Source: Gluconacetobacter dulcium (lineage in GTDB: Bacteria > Pseudomonadota > Alphaproteobacteria > Acetobacterales > Acetobacteraceae). Taken from it: a stretch of DNA of 64,000 bases. Made by a program: the position numbers and the translations under genes. The stretch lies in NCBI RefSeq assembly GCF_014174165.1, contig NZ_JABEQN010000018.1, forward strand, positions 33,479 to 97,478, written 5' to 3'. The notes below the pieces were generated by a model. The model was not told the DNA's origin. It did no database searches and was given only the letters and a program-made list of their open reading frames with translations. Every line of letters starts with the position of its first letter. Position 1 is the first letter of the stretch. Of the stretch, positions 33,264-42,217 are shown piece by piece.

Positions 33264-35732
33264 ATGAAGTTCACCCTGTCCTGGCTGCGCGACCATCTGG
33301 ATACCCATGCCACGGTCGATGAGATCTGCGCCAAGCTGAACACGATCGGGCTGGAGGTGGAGGGCGTCGACGACCCCGGCGCCCGGCTGGCCGGCTTCCG
33401 CACCGCCCGCATCGTCGAGGCGGTGCAGCACCCCAATGCCGACCGGCTGCGCGTGTGCCGCGTCGATGCCGGGCCGGGCTTCGAGGAGGTGCAGGTGGTC
33501 TGCGGCGCGCCGAATGCGCGCACCGGGCTGTCGGTGATCTTCGCGCCGCCGGGAACGTGGATTCCGGGCTCGGACATCACCATCAAGGCCGGGTCGATCC
33601 GGGGCGAGGCGAGCGGCGGCATGCTGTGCTCGCTGCGCGAACTGGGGCTGGGCGAGGAGCATGACGGCATTGCCGAACTGCCCGAGGGCACGGAGACCGG
33701 GCTGTCCTATGCCGCGTTCGCCGGGCTGAACGATCCGGTGATCGAGATTGCGGTGACGCCGAACCGGGGCGATGCGCTGGCGGTGCGCGGCATTGCCCGC
33801 GATCTGGCGGCGGCGGGGCTGGGGCATCTGCGCCCCTGGCTGGCCGAGACCGTGGAAGGCACGTTCGACTCGCCCGTGACGTGGGCCAATGACTTCCCCG
33901 AAGCCTGCCCGTGGGTGCTGGGGCGGACCGTGCGCGGCGTGCGCAATGGCCCCAGCCCGGACTGGTTGCAGAAGCGGCTGCGGGCGATCGGACTGCGGCC
34001 GATCTCGGCGCTGGTGGATATCACCAATTTCTTCGCCTTCGATCTGGGCCGGCCGCTGCATGTGTTCGATGCCGACCGCCTGACCGGCGGGCGGCTGACG
34101 ATCTGCCGGGGCGCGGGCGAGAGCTTCCGCGCGCTGGACGGGCGCGACGTGGTGGTGTCGCCCGAGGATTGCGTGATCGCCGATGCGGCGGGGGTGCAGT
34201 CGCTGGCGGGCATCATGGGCGGCGAGGCGACCGGGGCCACTGACGAGACCACGAGCGTGTTCGTGGAATGCGCGCTGTTCGACCCGGTGCGGATCGCGCT
34301 GAGCGGGCGGCGGCTGGGGCTGCATTCCGATGCGCGGCACCGCTTCGAGCGCGGTGTGGACCAGGCGTTGCCGGTGGCGGCGCTGGAAGCGGCGACGCGG
34401 ATGATCATCGACCTGTGCGGCGGTGAGGCCAGCGAGGTGGTTTCGGCCGGTGACGCGCCGGCGTGGCAGCGGGAGGCGCATCTGCGCTTCGCGCGGGTTG
34501 CCGGGCTGGGCGGGCTGGATGTGCCGGCGGACGAGGCCGTGGCGTCGCTGGAGGCACTGGGCTTTGAAGTGCGCGAGCGCGACGAGGCGCGGGTGGTGGT
34601 GGATGTGCCGTCGTGGCGCAACGACATCGCCATGAAGATGGTGCTGGACCAGGCGCCGGATCTTTCGGCCGAGCGGGCGTTCGCCGCCGCCGAGGGGGCC
34701 GTGGCGGTCGATTCCGAATGCGACCTGATCGAGGAGATCCTGCGTCTGCGCGGGCTGGATTCGATTGTGCCGGTGTCGCTGCCCGCGCTGTCCGCCGTGC
34801 CGCTGCCGGCGCTGACGCCGCGCCAGACGCGGGCGGCCACGGCGCGGCGCGTGCTGGCGGCGCGCGGGCTGTTGGAGACGGTGGCCTATTCCTTCGCGGC
34901 GCAGGAGGCGTGCGCGCGCTTCGGCGCGGCGCCGGAGAGTCTGCGTCTGCTGAACCCGATTGCCGCCGATCTGGACCAGATGCGGCCGACGCCGCTGGTC
35001 AATCTGCTGGCGGCCGTCGAGCGCAATACGGCACAGGGATATCCGGACCTGGGGCTGTTCGAGGTCGGGCCGGGCTTCTCGGAAACCGGGCAGAACCAGA
35101 TTGCGGCGGCGCTGCGCAGCGGGCACGCGTCGCGCTTCCCCGGCCGGGCGGCCGAGCCGGTCGATCTGTGGGATGTCAAGGCCGATGCGCTGGCGGTGCT
35201 GGCGGCGCTGGGGGCGCCCGTCGAGGGCGTCAGCGTGACGGCGGATGCGCCGGGCCATTATCATCCCGGTCGTTCGGGCGTGCTCCGGCAGGGGCCGAAG
35301 ATCGTGCTGGGCGTGTTCGGCCAGTTGCATCCGGCGCTGCTGGCCGGGCGGGGGCTGGACCGGCCGGTCGTGGGGTTCGAGCTGTTTCTCGACGCGATTG
35401 CCGAGCCCAAACGGCGGCGGCGGGCGGCGCCCGAACTGTCGGCGTTCCAGCCGGTGCATCGGGATTTCGCCTTTGTCGTCGGACGCGACGTGGCGGCGGA
35501 AACCGTGCTGCGTGCGGCGCGGGGGGCCGAGCGGACGCTGATCGCCGGTGTGCGGCTGTTCGACGTTTATGAGGGTGACAAGGTGCCCGAGGGCAGCAAG
35601 TCGCTGGGTGTCGAGGTGACGTTGCAGCCGGTCAAGGCCAGCCTGACCGATGCCGAGATCGAGGCCGTGTGCGGTGCCGTGGTGGCGGCGGTGCAGAAGG
35701 CGTGCGGGGCGACGCTGCGCGGGGAAGGCTGA
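33264..35732 (+). CDS. pheT: Phenylalanyl-tRNA synthetase beta chain
   Basis: 822 residues, normal length. Order of domains: N-terminal MKFTLSWLRDHLDT, tRNA-binding OB fold (about 40-150; HPNADRLRVCRVDAG, VVCGAPNARTGL), B3/B4 editing domain (about 215-390, containing the LVDITNFFAFDLGRPLHVFDAD stretch split here by convention), B5 domain, catalytic-like core, and C-terminal FDX-ACB anticodon domain (HRDFAFVVGRDV...LQPVKASLTDAEIE). Operon with pheS; lpxB follows after five bases. Confidence 0.97.
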   Translation: MKFTLSWLRDHLDTHATVDEICAKLNTIGLEVEGVDDPGARLAGFRTARIVEAVQHPNADRLRVCRVDAGPGFEEVQVVCGAPNARTGLSVIFAPPGTWIPGSDITIKAGSIRGEASGGMLCSLRELGLGEEHDGIAELPEGTETGLSYAAFAGLNDPVIEIAVTPNRGDALAVRGIARDLAAAGLGHLRPWLAETVEGTFDSPVTWANDFPEACPWVLGRTVRGVRNGPSPDWLQKRLRAIGLRPISALVDITNFFAFDLGRPLHVFDADRLTGGRLTICRGAGESFRALDGRDVVVSPEDCVIADAAGVQSLAGIMGGEATGATDETTSVFVECALFDPVRIALSGRRLGLHSDARHRFERGVDQALPVAALEAATRMIIDLCGGEASEVVSAGDAPAWQREAHLRFARVAGLGGLDVPADEAVASLEALGFEVRERDEARVVVDVPSWRNDIAMKMVLDQAPDLSAERAFAAAEGAVAVDSECDLIEEILRLRGLDSIVPVSLPALSAVPLPALTPRQTRAATARRVLAARGLLETVAYSFAAQEACARFGAAPESLRLLNPIAADLDQMRPTPLVNLLAAVERNTAQGYPDLGLFEVGPGFSETGQNQIAAALRSGHASRFPGRAAEPVDLWDVKADALAVLAALGAPVEGVSVTADAPGHYHPGRSGVLRQGPKIVLGVFGQLHPALLAGRGLDRPVVGFELFLDAIAEPKRRRRAAPELSAFQPVHRDFAFVVGRDVAAETVLRAARGAERTLIAGVRLFDVYEGDKVPEGSKSLGVEVTLQPVKASLTDAEIEAVCGAVVAAVQKACGATLRGEG

Positions 35733-35737
35733 CCCGC

Positions 35738-36898
35738 ATGGCGGAGGCCGCGCCCGGCCGGACGGTCTGGATTCTGGCTGGCGAGGCCAGCGGCGACGTG
35801 CTGGGCGCGCGGCTGATGGCGGCGTTGCGCCGGCGGGATCCGACGCTGCGGTTCGCCGGGGTCGGTGGCACGCGGATGGAGGGTGCCGGGCTGCGCAGCC
35901 TGTTTCCGCTGCGCGACCTGGCGGTGATGGGGCTGGTGGAAGTGCTGCCCCGGCTGCGGCATCTCTCGCGTCGGTTGGACCAGGCGGTGGCGGATATCGC
36001 CGCCACGCGGCCCGACCTGGTGGTGACGATCGACAGCCCCGGCTTTGCGCTGCGTCTGCTGCGGCGGATTGCGGAGCTGGGTATTCCGCGCGTGCATTAT
36101 GTCGCGCCGCAGGTGTGGGCGTGGCGGGAGCATCGAGTGCGGGAGTTTCCCGGTCTGTGGGACCGGCTGCTGTGTCTGCTGCCGTTCGAGCCGGATTTTT
36201 TCGGCCGGCATGGGCTCGATGCGCTGTTTGTCGGGCATCCGGTGCTGCAATCGGGGGTCGATCGCGGGGACGGGGCGGCGTTTCGGGCGCGGCATGGAAT
36301 TGCGGCCGATACGCCCGTGCTGATCCTGATGCCGGGGAGTCGCCGGTCGGAGGCGCCGCGTCTGTTGCCGGTGCTGGGGCGGACCCTGCGTATTTTGATG
36401 GCGACCTGCCCCGGTATCGTGCCGGTGGTGCCGGTTTCGCCCGTGGTGGCGGATGTGGTGCGGCGGGGGGTGGCCGACTGGCCGCTGCGGCCGATCGTGG
36501 TCACCGATCTGGCGGAAAAGCATGATGCCTTCGCGGCGGCGGGGGCGGCGTTGACCAAATCGGGGACCTCGACGCTGGAACTGGCGCTGGCCGGGGTGCC
36601 GATGGCGGTGACCTATCGCGTCAACCCGATCACGGCGGCGCTGGCGCGGCGGCTGATCCGCGTGCCTTATGTGGCGATGGTCAATCTGCTGGCCGGGCAT
36701 CGGCTGGTGCCGGAACTGTTGCAGGAACGCTGCCGGCCCGGCCTGCTGGCGGACACCGTGCATCGGCTGCTGACCGACGGGCGCAGCGCCGCCCTGCAAC
36801 GGGCGGGCTTTCGCGCCATCGCGGCTTCGCTGGCGGCGCCGGCGGGCGATCCGGACGATGCGGCGGCGGCCGAGTTGATGGCCGTGCTGGAACGCTGA
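35738..36898 (+). CDS. lpxB: Lipid-A-disaccharide synthase
   Basis: 386-residue GT19 glycosyltransferase that joins UDP-2,3-diacylglucosamine and lipid X in lipid A synthesis at the inner membrane. Motifs: WILAGEASGDVLGARLMAAL, VMGLVEVLPRL, HYVAPQVWAWREHRV, LMPGSRRSE and TKSGTSTLELAL. ATG at 35738 lies five bases after the pheT stop; a longer frame from 35669 overlaps pheT and lacks family sequence. The other lpx genes are not nearby. Cotranscription with pheST is likely from the spacing. Confidence 0.95.
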   Translation: MAEAAPGRTVWILAGEASGDVLGARLMAALRRRDPTLRFAGVGGTRMEGAGLRSLFPLRDLAVMGLVEVLPRLRHLSRRLDQAVADIAATRPDLVVTIDSPGFALRLLRRIAELGIPRVHYVAPQVWAWREHRVREFPGLWDRLLCLLPFEPDFFGRHGLDALFVGHPVLQSGVDRGDGAAFRARHGIAADTPVLILMPGSRRSEAPRLLPVLGRTLRILMATCPGIVPVVPVSPVVADVVRRGVADWPLRPIVVTDLAEKHDAFAAAGAALTKSGTSTLELALAGVPMAVTYRVNPITAALARRLIRVPYVAMVNLLAGHRLVPELLQERCRPGLLADTVHRLLTDGRSAALQRAGFRAIAASLAAPAGDPDDAAAAELMAVLER

Positions 36899-37099
36899 TT
36901 CTTTCTTCTTTCGACGGCCATTTTTTAAATGGTCCTTGATGATCGGCGCGGTTTCGGGCGCCGAGACGGGGCGGACATGGGGCCACGCGGGCTGTCCGTT
37001 GGTCGTTGCCGGCGACATGGAAGAAAATATGCCGTTCAGGGAACCGGAACAGGGCGTACCGGTACTCTGCCTGGAGGCGAGGGCGTTCGACGGGTGCTG

Positions 37100-37373
37100 T
37101 GACGATCCGCCAGTCCGCGAACCACGCGCCCTTCGTGCCCCCTGGTTGCGATCGGCCTGATGGCGGCGTCATGGAGATGGCGCATCACTGCCCAGTCCAG
37201 GCGTGTCCGGGCCTGGGAGATGCCGGCCTTGCTGGCGACCCTCAGTGTCGCGGATGGACCCTTCAACCACCGGATCCCTTCGAGCAGGCACCGCAGAACC
37301 GCGCGATCACGCCGAGGCTGATGTGATCCGTAATTCTGGACCCCGCAGGGAGGTCCGCGACCGTGCGTGTCAT
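37100..37373 (-). pseudogene. Decayed IS4-family transposase fragment
   Basis: Three pieces of an IS4-type transposase can be read on the minus strand in different frames. From ATG 37373: MTRTVADLP...RITDHISLGVIARF. After a deletion and frame change: AVLRCLLEGIRWLKG...LRVASKAGISQARTRLDWAVMRHLHDA. After another shift: TKGAWFADWRIV. The order matches the N-terminal third of IS4 transposases (ISxxR-L-G-V start, SQARxRLG helix, GAWFxxWR strand); the DDE catalytic part is absent. The rest of the 36899-37595 interval shows no other coding sequence I can support. Assignment rests on remembered family patterns. Confidence 0.5.
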
Positions 37374-37595
37374 TCCGCCTCTCTCGATCAAGACGGCCAG
37401 AACGACATAACTCTTACGCTATGTGAACGGGATTGCCCCTAAAGGGCATTTCTCAATGCAAATCAACAATCGGGAGACAGAATGAGCGTTCCGGGTAGGG
37501 TCGGTCGAAGGGAAGTGCATTATTTTACCCGGATATAATTGACGTGTTCATTTTTGTCCGGGTATTAATCGGACAATCCATTGAGCGAGCACCAC

Positions 37596-38237
37596 ATGTC
37601 CGATCCTTCTCTCAAGACCTGCACGGCATTTATCGGGTACCGATTGCTGCTCACGGGCACCCTCCCTGACGTGGCCTTGGCAGTTCGGCAATCGACCGGC
37701 GTGGCGGACACGGTTCTCGTGTTCGACGACGTGACGGGTCGCATTGTCGATCTTGATCTGCGCGGCAGCGATGCCGAGATTCTTGATCGGATTTCCCAGC
37801 CCCCTGCGCCCTGTGAGGGGCGCTATCGCCCCAAAAACGATGCGGTGTCGGACCCGCGGGGATCGGACGAAGCTCAGGGCCTGAAAATTCGAGGCCGACC
37901 GAAATTGGGCGTTGTCGCCCGAGAGGTGACCTTGCTGCCCCGGCAGTGGGAATGGCTCACAAGTCAGCCCGGCGGGGCTTCTGCGACGCTCAGGCGCCTC
38001 GTGGATGAGGCGCGCAAAACGACGAGCCCACGCCAGCAGAGGCGCGCGGCCCAGGAGGCCGCGTATCATTTCATGCAGGCGATCGCGGGCGATCTGCCCG
38101 GCTACGAAGAAGCGACCCGCGCCCTCTTCGCAGACGACCGGCCAGCATTGGAGCAACGGATCGCTGCGTGGCCTGAAGATATCCGCACCTATGCGCTGCG
38201 TCTCGCATTCCGTGCGGGCGAGAACCAAAACGCTTGA
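37596..38237 (+). CDS. DUF2239 family protein
   Basis: 213 residues, cytosolic, no signal or membrane segment. It carries the DUF2239 core RGRPKLGVVAREVTLLPRQ followed by WEWLTSQPGGASATLRRLVDEAR, plus an N-terminal FIGYRLLLTGTLPDVALAVRQ strand-helix. Function of the family is not established; the basic RGRPKLGV stretch resembles regulators that bind DNA. ATG at 37596 is preferred over TTG 37581. It is the first of three closely packed genes lying between two transposase remnants, so the set may have arrived together. Confidence 0.75.
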   Translation: MSDPSLKTCTAFIGYRLLLTGTLPDVALAVRQSTGVADTVLVFDDVTGRIVDLDLRGSDAEILDRISQPPAPCEGRYRPKNDAVSDPRGSDEAQGLKIRGRPKLGVVAREVTLLPRQWEWLTSQPGGASATLRRLVDEARKTTSPRQQRRAAQEAAYHFMQAIAGDLPGYEEATRALFADDRPALEQRIAAWPEDIRTYALRLAFRAGENQNA

Positions 38238-38259
38238 CCCGCCATTCGACGGAACACCG

Positions 38260-38715
38260 ATGACCGGAGCCGACACCATTTCCTACCTGGAACCGACACA
38301 GGAGGCCGGCCGCACGTTCGTACAGCGCGATCTTGCTGGCCCCGTCGTCATGCTCAACCTGCTGCGCTTCAGGGATGTGGCTGATTATTCGGGCCATCCC
38401 GGTCTGACACCTTCCCGGCCGATCAGCGGTGCCGAGGCGTTTGATCGCTATATTGAGCATACGCTGCCCTTCTTGCGAGAAACCGGTGGCGATATCCTGT
38501 TTCTTGGCCGTGGCGGCCCCTTCTTGATCGGCCCCGCCGCTGAACATTGGGATCTGGCAATGCTGATCAGGCAGGCCAATGTTGCGTCTTTTCTCTCCTT
38601 CGCCAGCCATAAGGCGTATCGCGCCGGACTTGGTCACCGCACGGCAGCAGTAGAGGATTCTCGACTTCTCCCACTGTCCGAAATGGCGCTGCCCCTTGCA
38701 GGAGCGAGGCGATGA
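38260..38715 (+). CDS. DUF1330-like protein
   Basis: 151 residues. The ferredoxin-like (dimeric alpha/beta barrel) pattern is seen in PVVMLNLLRFR, SGAEAFDRYIEHTLPFL, GGDILFLGRGG and DLAMLIRQANVASFLSFASH. DUF1330 proteins are small and of unknown role; some neighbours are catabolic enzymes. ATG at 38260 with GGAA upstream; the frame extends further 5' inside the DUF2239 gene without homology. Its stop overlaps the hydrolase start (ATGA), so translation is coupled. Confidence 0.65.
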   Translation: MTGADTISYLEPTQEAGRTFVQRDLAGPVVMLNLLRFRDVADYSGHPGLTPSRPISGAEAFDRYIEHTLPFLRETGGDILFLGRGGPFLIGPAAEHWDLAMLIRQANVASFLSFASHKAYRAGLGHRTAAVEDSRLLPLSEMALPLAGARR

Positions 38716-39611
38716 ATATTGCAAAGGCCAATGGCATCGAACTCGCCTGGGACAGTTTCGGCCATGCCGATACGGAACCGGTCCTACTGATTTCGGGGCT
38801 TGGAACGCAGATGATCCGCTGGTCCGCGCCGCTCTGCAAGGCGCTGGCCGCGCGAGGCTATCGCGTGATCCGTTTCGACAACCGCGATGCGGGTCGCTCG
38901 ACGCATTTCAGCGCTTCGGCCGCGCCGGATTTCGGCGCGCTCGCAACTGCTCTGATGGCCGGGCGCAGACCCGACGTGCCGTATAGGCTTGACGACATGG
39001 CGGCGGATGCGATCGGCCTCCTTGATGCGCTCGGGATCGCCAGGGCGCATGTCGTTGGGCGCTCGATGGGGGGCATGATCGCCCAGGTCCTCGCGAGCGA
39101 TCATGCCGACCGGGTCCTTTCCCTCACGTCGATCATGTCGAGTACCGGCAATCCGGCCTTGCCGCAGGCGGAACCCGATGTCATGGCGATGATGATGCGC
39201 CCCGCGCCTGATCCTGTGATCGACCGCGAAGGCTTTCTGGCGGTGCGTCTCGCGTTCGCGCGCCGGATTGCGGGCATGGGTTATCCCTTCGATGAAGAGG
39301 CCCATCGCGCCATTCTCCTTGATGAAATACGGCGTTGCTACGATCCGGGGGGCACCCTGCGGCAGATAGCTGCCATGGCGGTGGCTGGAGACCGGCGCGC
39401 GCGACTTGCAAACGTCACGGTACCGACCCTCGTCATCCATGGCACTGATGATCCGTTGATACCGCCCCTCTGCGGTCAGGATACGGTGCGCTCCATACCG
39501 AACGCGGTTTACCTGCCAATCGACGGCATGGGCCATGATCTGCCGCGCGAATTCGAGGGACGGATCATCGACGCGATTTGCAGCGTAATGACAGGCCGGT
39601 CATGTCCTTAA
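38712..39611 (+). CDS. Alpha/beta hydrolase
   Basis: 299 residues, cytosolic alpha/beta-hydrolase fold. The nucleophile elbow is GRSMGG (serine), the acid lies in HGTDDPLIP and the histidine in GMGHDLP. An oxyanion-type LLISGLGTQ and a FDNRDAGRS loop match esterases such as aclacinomycin methylesterase-like or epoxide-hydrolase-like proteins. Substrate unknown. ATGA overlap with the DUF1330 gene. Its 3' end abuts the IS5-type remnant that begins on the opposite strand at 39600, so the last residues could have been altered by that insertion. Confidence 0.8.
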   Translation: MNIAKANGIELAWDSFGHADTEPVLLISGLGTQMIRWSAPLCKALAARGYRVIRFDNRDAGRSTHFSASAAPDFGALATALMAGRRPDVPYRLDDMAADAIGLLDALGIARAHVVGRSMGGMIAQVLASDHADRVLSLTSIMSSTGNPALPQAEPDVMAMMMRPAPDPVIDREGFLAVRLAFARRIAGMGYPFDEEAHRAILLDEIRRCYDPGGTLRQIAAMAVAGDRRARLANVTVPTLVIHGTDDPLIPPLCGQDTVRSIPNAVYLPIDGMGHDLPREFEGRIIDAICSVMTGRSCP

Positions 39612-39977
39612 GGAACCTGACTGCGTCGCAGGATATAAGGGGGCCGTCTCCCGCCCTTCAATCTCCCGCAGGGGCATGACCGGCACCGGGTTCATCACCT
39701 CGAACAGTCTGGCATCACGTCCCGCATAAAAATAACGTCGAACCGTCGAGACCGGTGGAAAGCATTTCGGCAGGTGACGCCACGCACACCCGCCTGACGC
39801 GATATGAAGCATGGCGTTGATGACTTCGCGCATGTCTGTCGTTCGAGGGCGTCCGCCACGTCTTGCCGCAGGCACGAATGGCAAGACCAAAGCCCACTCC
39901 GCATCCGTCATATCCGATGGATATCGCAGTCCCTCCCGGCTATGCCCGCGACGGGCAATACCAGCCCATGCCACCAT
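39600..39977 (-). pseudogene. Truncated IS5-family transposase
   Basis: 125 codons match the N-terminal part of an IS5-group transposase common in acetic acid bacteria: YPSDMTDAEWALVLPFVPAA, RGGRPRTTDMREVINAML, GCAWRHLPKCFPPVSTVRRYF and LFEVMN...LREIEGRE. The similarity stops at EIEGRE, and the catalytic DDE part is missing, so the element is dead. It lies against the 3' end of the alpha/beta hydrolase gene. Confidence 0.75.
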
Positions 39978-40049
39978 TCACCCCATCTCTTCGCCAGGAC
40001 GGATGAAGCACAACAGGCTGGTATTGTTCAAAAACTTTCGGATCGGTCT

Positions 40050-40804
40050 CTAAAGTTTAAGAAGGTGCGTTGCATTCAGGTGTGCGATCTTTTCTCGTTG
40101 CTCCGAAGTGATCGGTGCCGTTCGCAAGAACTCAAGGGCTTCAGCGGAGGATTAAAAGGGGTAATCGATGGAAAACATGACAGCATCCTCCCCAATGGCC
40201 ATGATTGCACCGACCAGGGCAGCATGAGAAAAAACGCCGCTTGTTGTGATAAATATATTTCGCCCGAAATACGTTGAGGGCAGGTTTTGAAGATTCTGAT
40301 TGGCAAGAGTTTTGTAACGGGAATCGAGCCGCCACAACTGGAATGGCAGATATTCGCCCATGTGTCCGAGGATGAGTTTCGCCTTGGGATGTCGATCAAA
40401 TATTCCCGCGTAGATGATCCGCATGGCGTGTCCGGCGGCTTCGACGCCCCATGTCCAGGTCGGGCCGACGAGATTCGGGTGCCCATCAAGAACGCGCCAG
40501 TGATCGGTTCTGGGCGCGCCTGGATGAATATAGAGCGGCACATCCAGCTCCACCAGAGCGGCCCAGAAAGAGTCAAACTGCGGTTCATCCAGGTAGTGCC
40601 CGTTCGTATGATCATTGATCAAAGCACCGCAAAATCCAAAATCAAGCACGCAGCGACGTAGCTCCTCAATGGCTGCCGCCGGATCCTGCATAGGCAGCGC
40701 ACCCACGCGATGATTTCGCCGGTTGCCGGATTCTCGACCGAAAATTTGTCCTTAGGATCATTGGAAGACCAGCGATAGGTTTTCAGCAACGTGTCCGAAG
40801 TCAT
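40050..40804 (-). pseudogene. Chimeric amidohydrolase pseudogene
   Basis: From ATG 40804 (GGAGGAG nine bases upstream) about 32 codons (MTSDTLLKTYRW...FSVENPATGEIIAWV) resemble the start of an aldehyde-dehydrogenase-like protein. Near 40706 the sequence changes frame and becomes the second half of an amidohydrolase_2 (decarboxylase-type TIM barrel): ALPMQDPAAAIEELRRCV, GALINDHTNGHYLDEPQFD, PLYIHPGAPRT and LILGHMGEYLPFQLWRLD. At 40152-40154 an in-frame TAA interrupts SIDYPF, and the expected C-terminus (SSAEALEFLRTAPITSEQRE, then LNATHLLKL) continues in the same frame to TAG at 40050-40052. So one deletion fusion and one nonsense mutation are visible. The intact family decarboxylates or hydrolyses aromatic acids. 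Confidence 0.75.
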
Positions 40805-40837
40805 TTCATAGCTCCTCCGAGATGGAGCGATATGCAC

Positions 40838-40853
40838 TGCACTGGGCAGTGCA
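40838..40853. promoter_or_regulatory. Operator-like palindrome upstream of the amidohydrolase pseudogene
   Basis: TGCACTG-GG-CAGTGCA, a perfect 16-base palindrome located 34 bases upstream of the pseudogene start and between it and the TetR gene. The size and position fit a TetR-family operator. Confidence 0.5.
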
Positions 40854-40888
40854 CTTTGAAAACAAAAAAATGCGCGCCGGACCTTCCT

Positions 40889-41539
40889 TTAAGTTTTTGC
40901 GCCGTATCCAGCGAAAAAAAGACGTACTGCGCGATTCGCGATATCGGCACATCGCGCGGCATCCACGTTGCTGTCCGTATCGATCAGACGCATCCAAAGC
41001 AGGGGCTCATTGAGCATGCCGATGAACTGCTGGGTAGCAATCAATGTATCCTCAATATACAGGACATGATCCTGTACCATCCGCTCCAGATACGCTTGCA
41101 CCGCGAGAACAATAGGCTCTTTTCCGTATTTATAAAAACTTCTTGGCAGCTCGGGAAAACGCTCGCCTTCCACGATTGCAAGACGTAGGAACGCAATAAC
41201 CGTAGGACTCGCCCAATGACTGGCGAGCGCAAGTCCAATAGCCTGCAATCCTTCTTTCGGCCCCTTTCCCGCGGCGGCTTCTTCGATCAACTCCGCGGGA
41301 TCTATACGGCCCCACATATCAGTAACGACAGCCCGGAATAAATTCTCCTTGCTGCCAAATTGGTTGTACAAAGTACGACGCGCAACTTTTGCTGCCGACG
41401 CAAGGTCGTCCATGCTGGTGCCGCCGAAACCGTCACGTAGAAATGCCTCGCGCGCGGCGGCAATAACCTTCCTGTTTGTATCAGCGCTTCGTAACGTGGA
41501 AAATTGTGTCTTTTCTATCATGTTTCCATAGTAGTGCAT
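40889..41539 (-). CDS. TetR/AcrR family transcriptional regulator
   Basis: 216 residues. The DNA-binding domain is VIAAAREAFLRDGFGGTSMDDLASAAKVARRTLYNQFGSKENLF (about 25-70), a textbook TetR helix-turn-helix; the C-terminal half is an all-helical ligand and dimer domain with no recognised pocket. Start may be 41539 or the ATG at 41521. The gene is intact although the catabolic gene downstream on the same strand is broken. It presumably controlled that gene and itself through the palindrome at 40838-40853. Confidence 0.88.
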   Translation of the reverse strand: MHYYGNMIEKTQFSTLRSADTNRKVIAAAREAFLRDGFGGTSMDDLASAAKVARRTLYNQFGSKENLFRAVVTDMWGRIDPAELIEEAAAGKGPKEGLQAIGLALASHWASPTVIAFLRLAIVEGERFPELPRSFYKYGKEPIVLAVQAYLERMVQDHVLYIEDTLIATQQFIGMLNEPLLWMRLIDTDSNVDAARCADIANRAVRLFFAGYGAKT

Positions 41540-41651
41540 TGTATTATATCGTGCAAACGACCAAGCGCGCTACTGGACGCGGTTCCCGCGCGGTGCTGCT
41601 GGACAGGCAGGCGTTATCGACGCGCTGGCCGAATGTTGCGACCCTGCTCCG

Positions 41652-41888
41652 TCATGTGCCGGTCTTTCCCTGCAACATGGCTGAGATGGTTTCAAACGGT
41701 TCGAGCGAGAAAATGATTTCGACCGGCACGTCGAAGACCTGGGCGATCTTGAGCGCGAGTTCCAGGCTGGGCCTGTAATCGCCCCGTTCCAGAAACCCGA
41801 TGGTCTGTGGATTGACGTCCACGAGATCCGCCAGCGCCTTGCGGGTGAGGCCGCGCTCTGCCCTGAAGAGTCCGATCCGGTTGAACAT
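41652..41888 (-). CDS. Small XRE/Cro-type transcriptional regulator
   Basis: 78 residues, almost entirely a helix-turn-helix domain: LTRKALADLVDVNPQTIGFLERGDYRPSLELALKIAQVF and a short tail VPVEIIFSLEPF. Such mini-regulators (YozG/PlcR-N type) often sit beside a small membrane protein, absent here. ATG at 41888; the frame extends upstream to 42053 without family sequence. Just upstream an inverted repeat GTTGT-N6-ACAAC is found, suggesting self-control. Confidence 0.85.
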   Translation of the reverse strand: MFNRIGLFRAERGLTRKALADLVDVNPQTIGFLERGDYRPSLELALKIAQVFDVPVEIIFSLEPFETISAMLQGKTGT

Positions 41889-41908
41889 GGTCCTGCATAC
41901 CGTTTTTT

Positions 41909-41924
41909 GTTGTAAAATCACAAC
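41909..41924. promoter_or_regulatory. Inverted repeat before the XRE regulator
   Basis: GTTGT (41909-41913), six bases, ACAAC (41920-41924), 21 bases ahead of the start codon in an AT-rich patch. Candidate autoregulatory operator. The remainder of 41925-42147 holds no gene I can support. Confidence 0.4.
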
Positions 41925-42147
41925 GAAATCTTGAGATGAGGCAAGTTGTGGGGCGGGTTCGGTCGTGGCTGATGACCGGCGCGATTCGTTCCTCGTCGGG
42001 GAGCGGGCGGGTTTGGCAGCGAGGGGCCGAGGAGAGGGCATTGGCCGGTGCATGAACTGTCTCCTGTGGTTCGGAGACAGTTTACCGGAAAGGGGATGAT
42101 TTATACTCCATTGTAAAAATTGATCTTTTTCGGGTCGAAAGAGGGTT

Positions 42148-42184
42148 CTGTCCGCGAACGGACGCCTTGTCCGGAAGCGGACAG
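42148..42184 (-). terminator. Two-tier hairpin after the hisI operon
   Basis: Outer arms 42148-42155 and 42177-42184 pair over eight bases and enclose a second inverted repeat (CGGAC...GTCCG). It lies 34 bases past the stop of the small membrane protein gene on the minus strand. Confidence 0.5.
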
Positions 42185-42217
42185 GCGTGCGGGGACGTCA
42201 AGAGTGCGACGCGCCGG

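Noticed and set aside
32160..35459. Very long open frame (over 1,000 codons) antisense to pheS and pheT
   Set aside because: Composition is Arg/Pro/His/Gln-rich with no family pattern; it is a by-product of high third-position GC on the opposite strand of well-supported genes.
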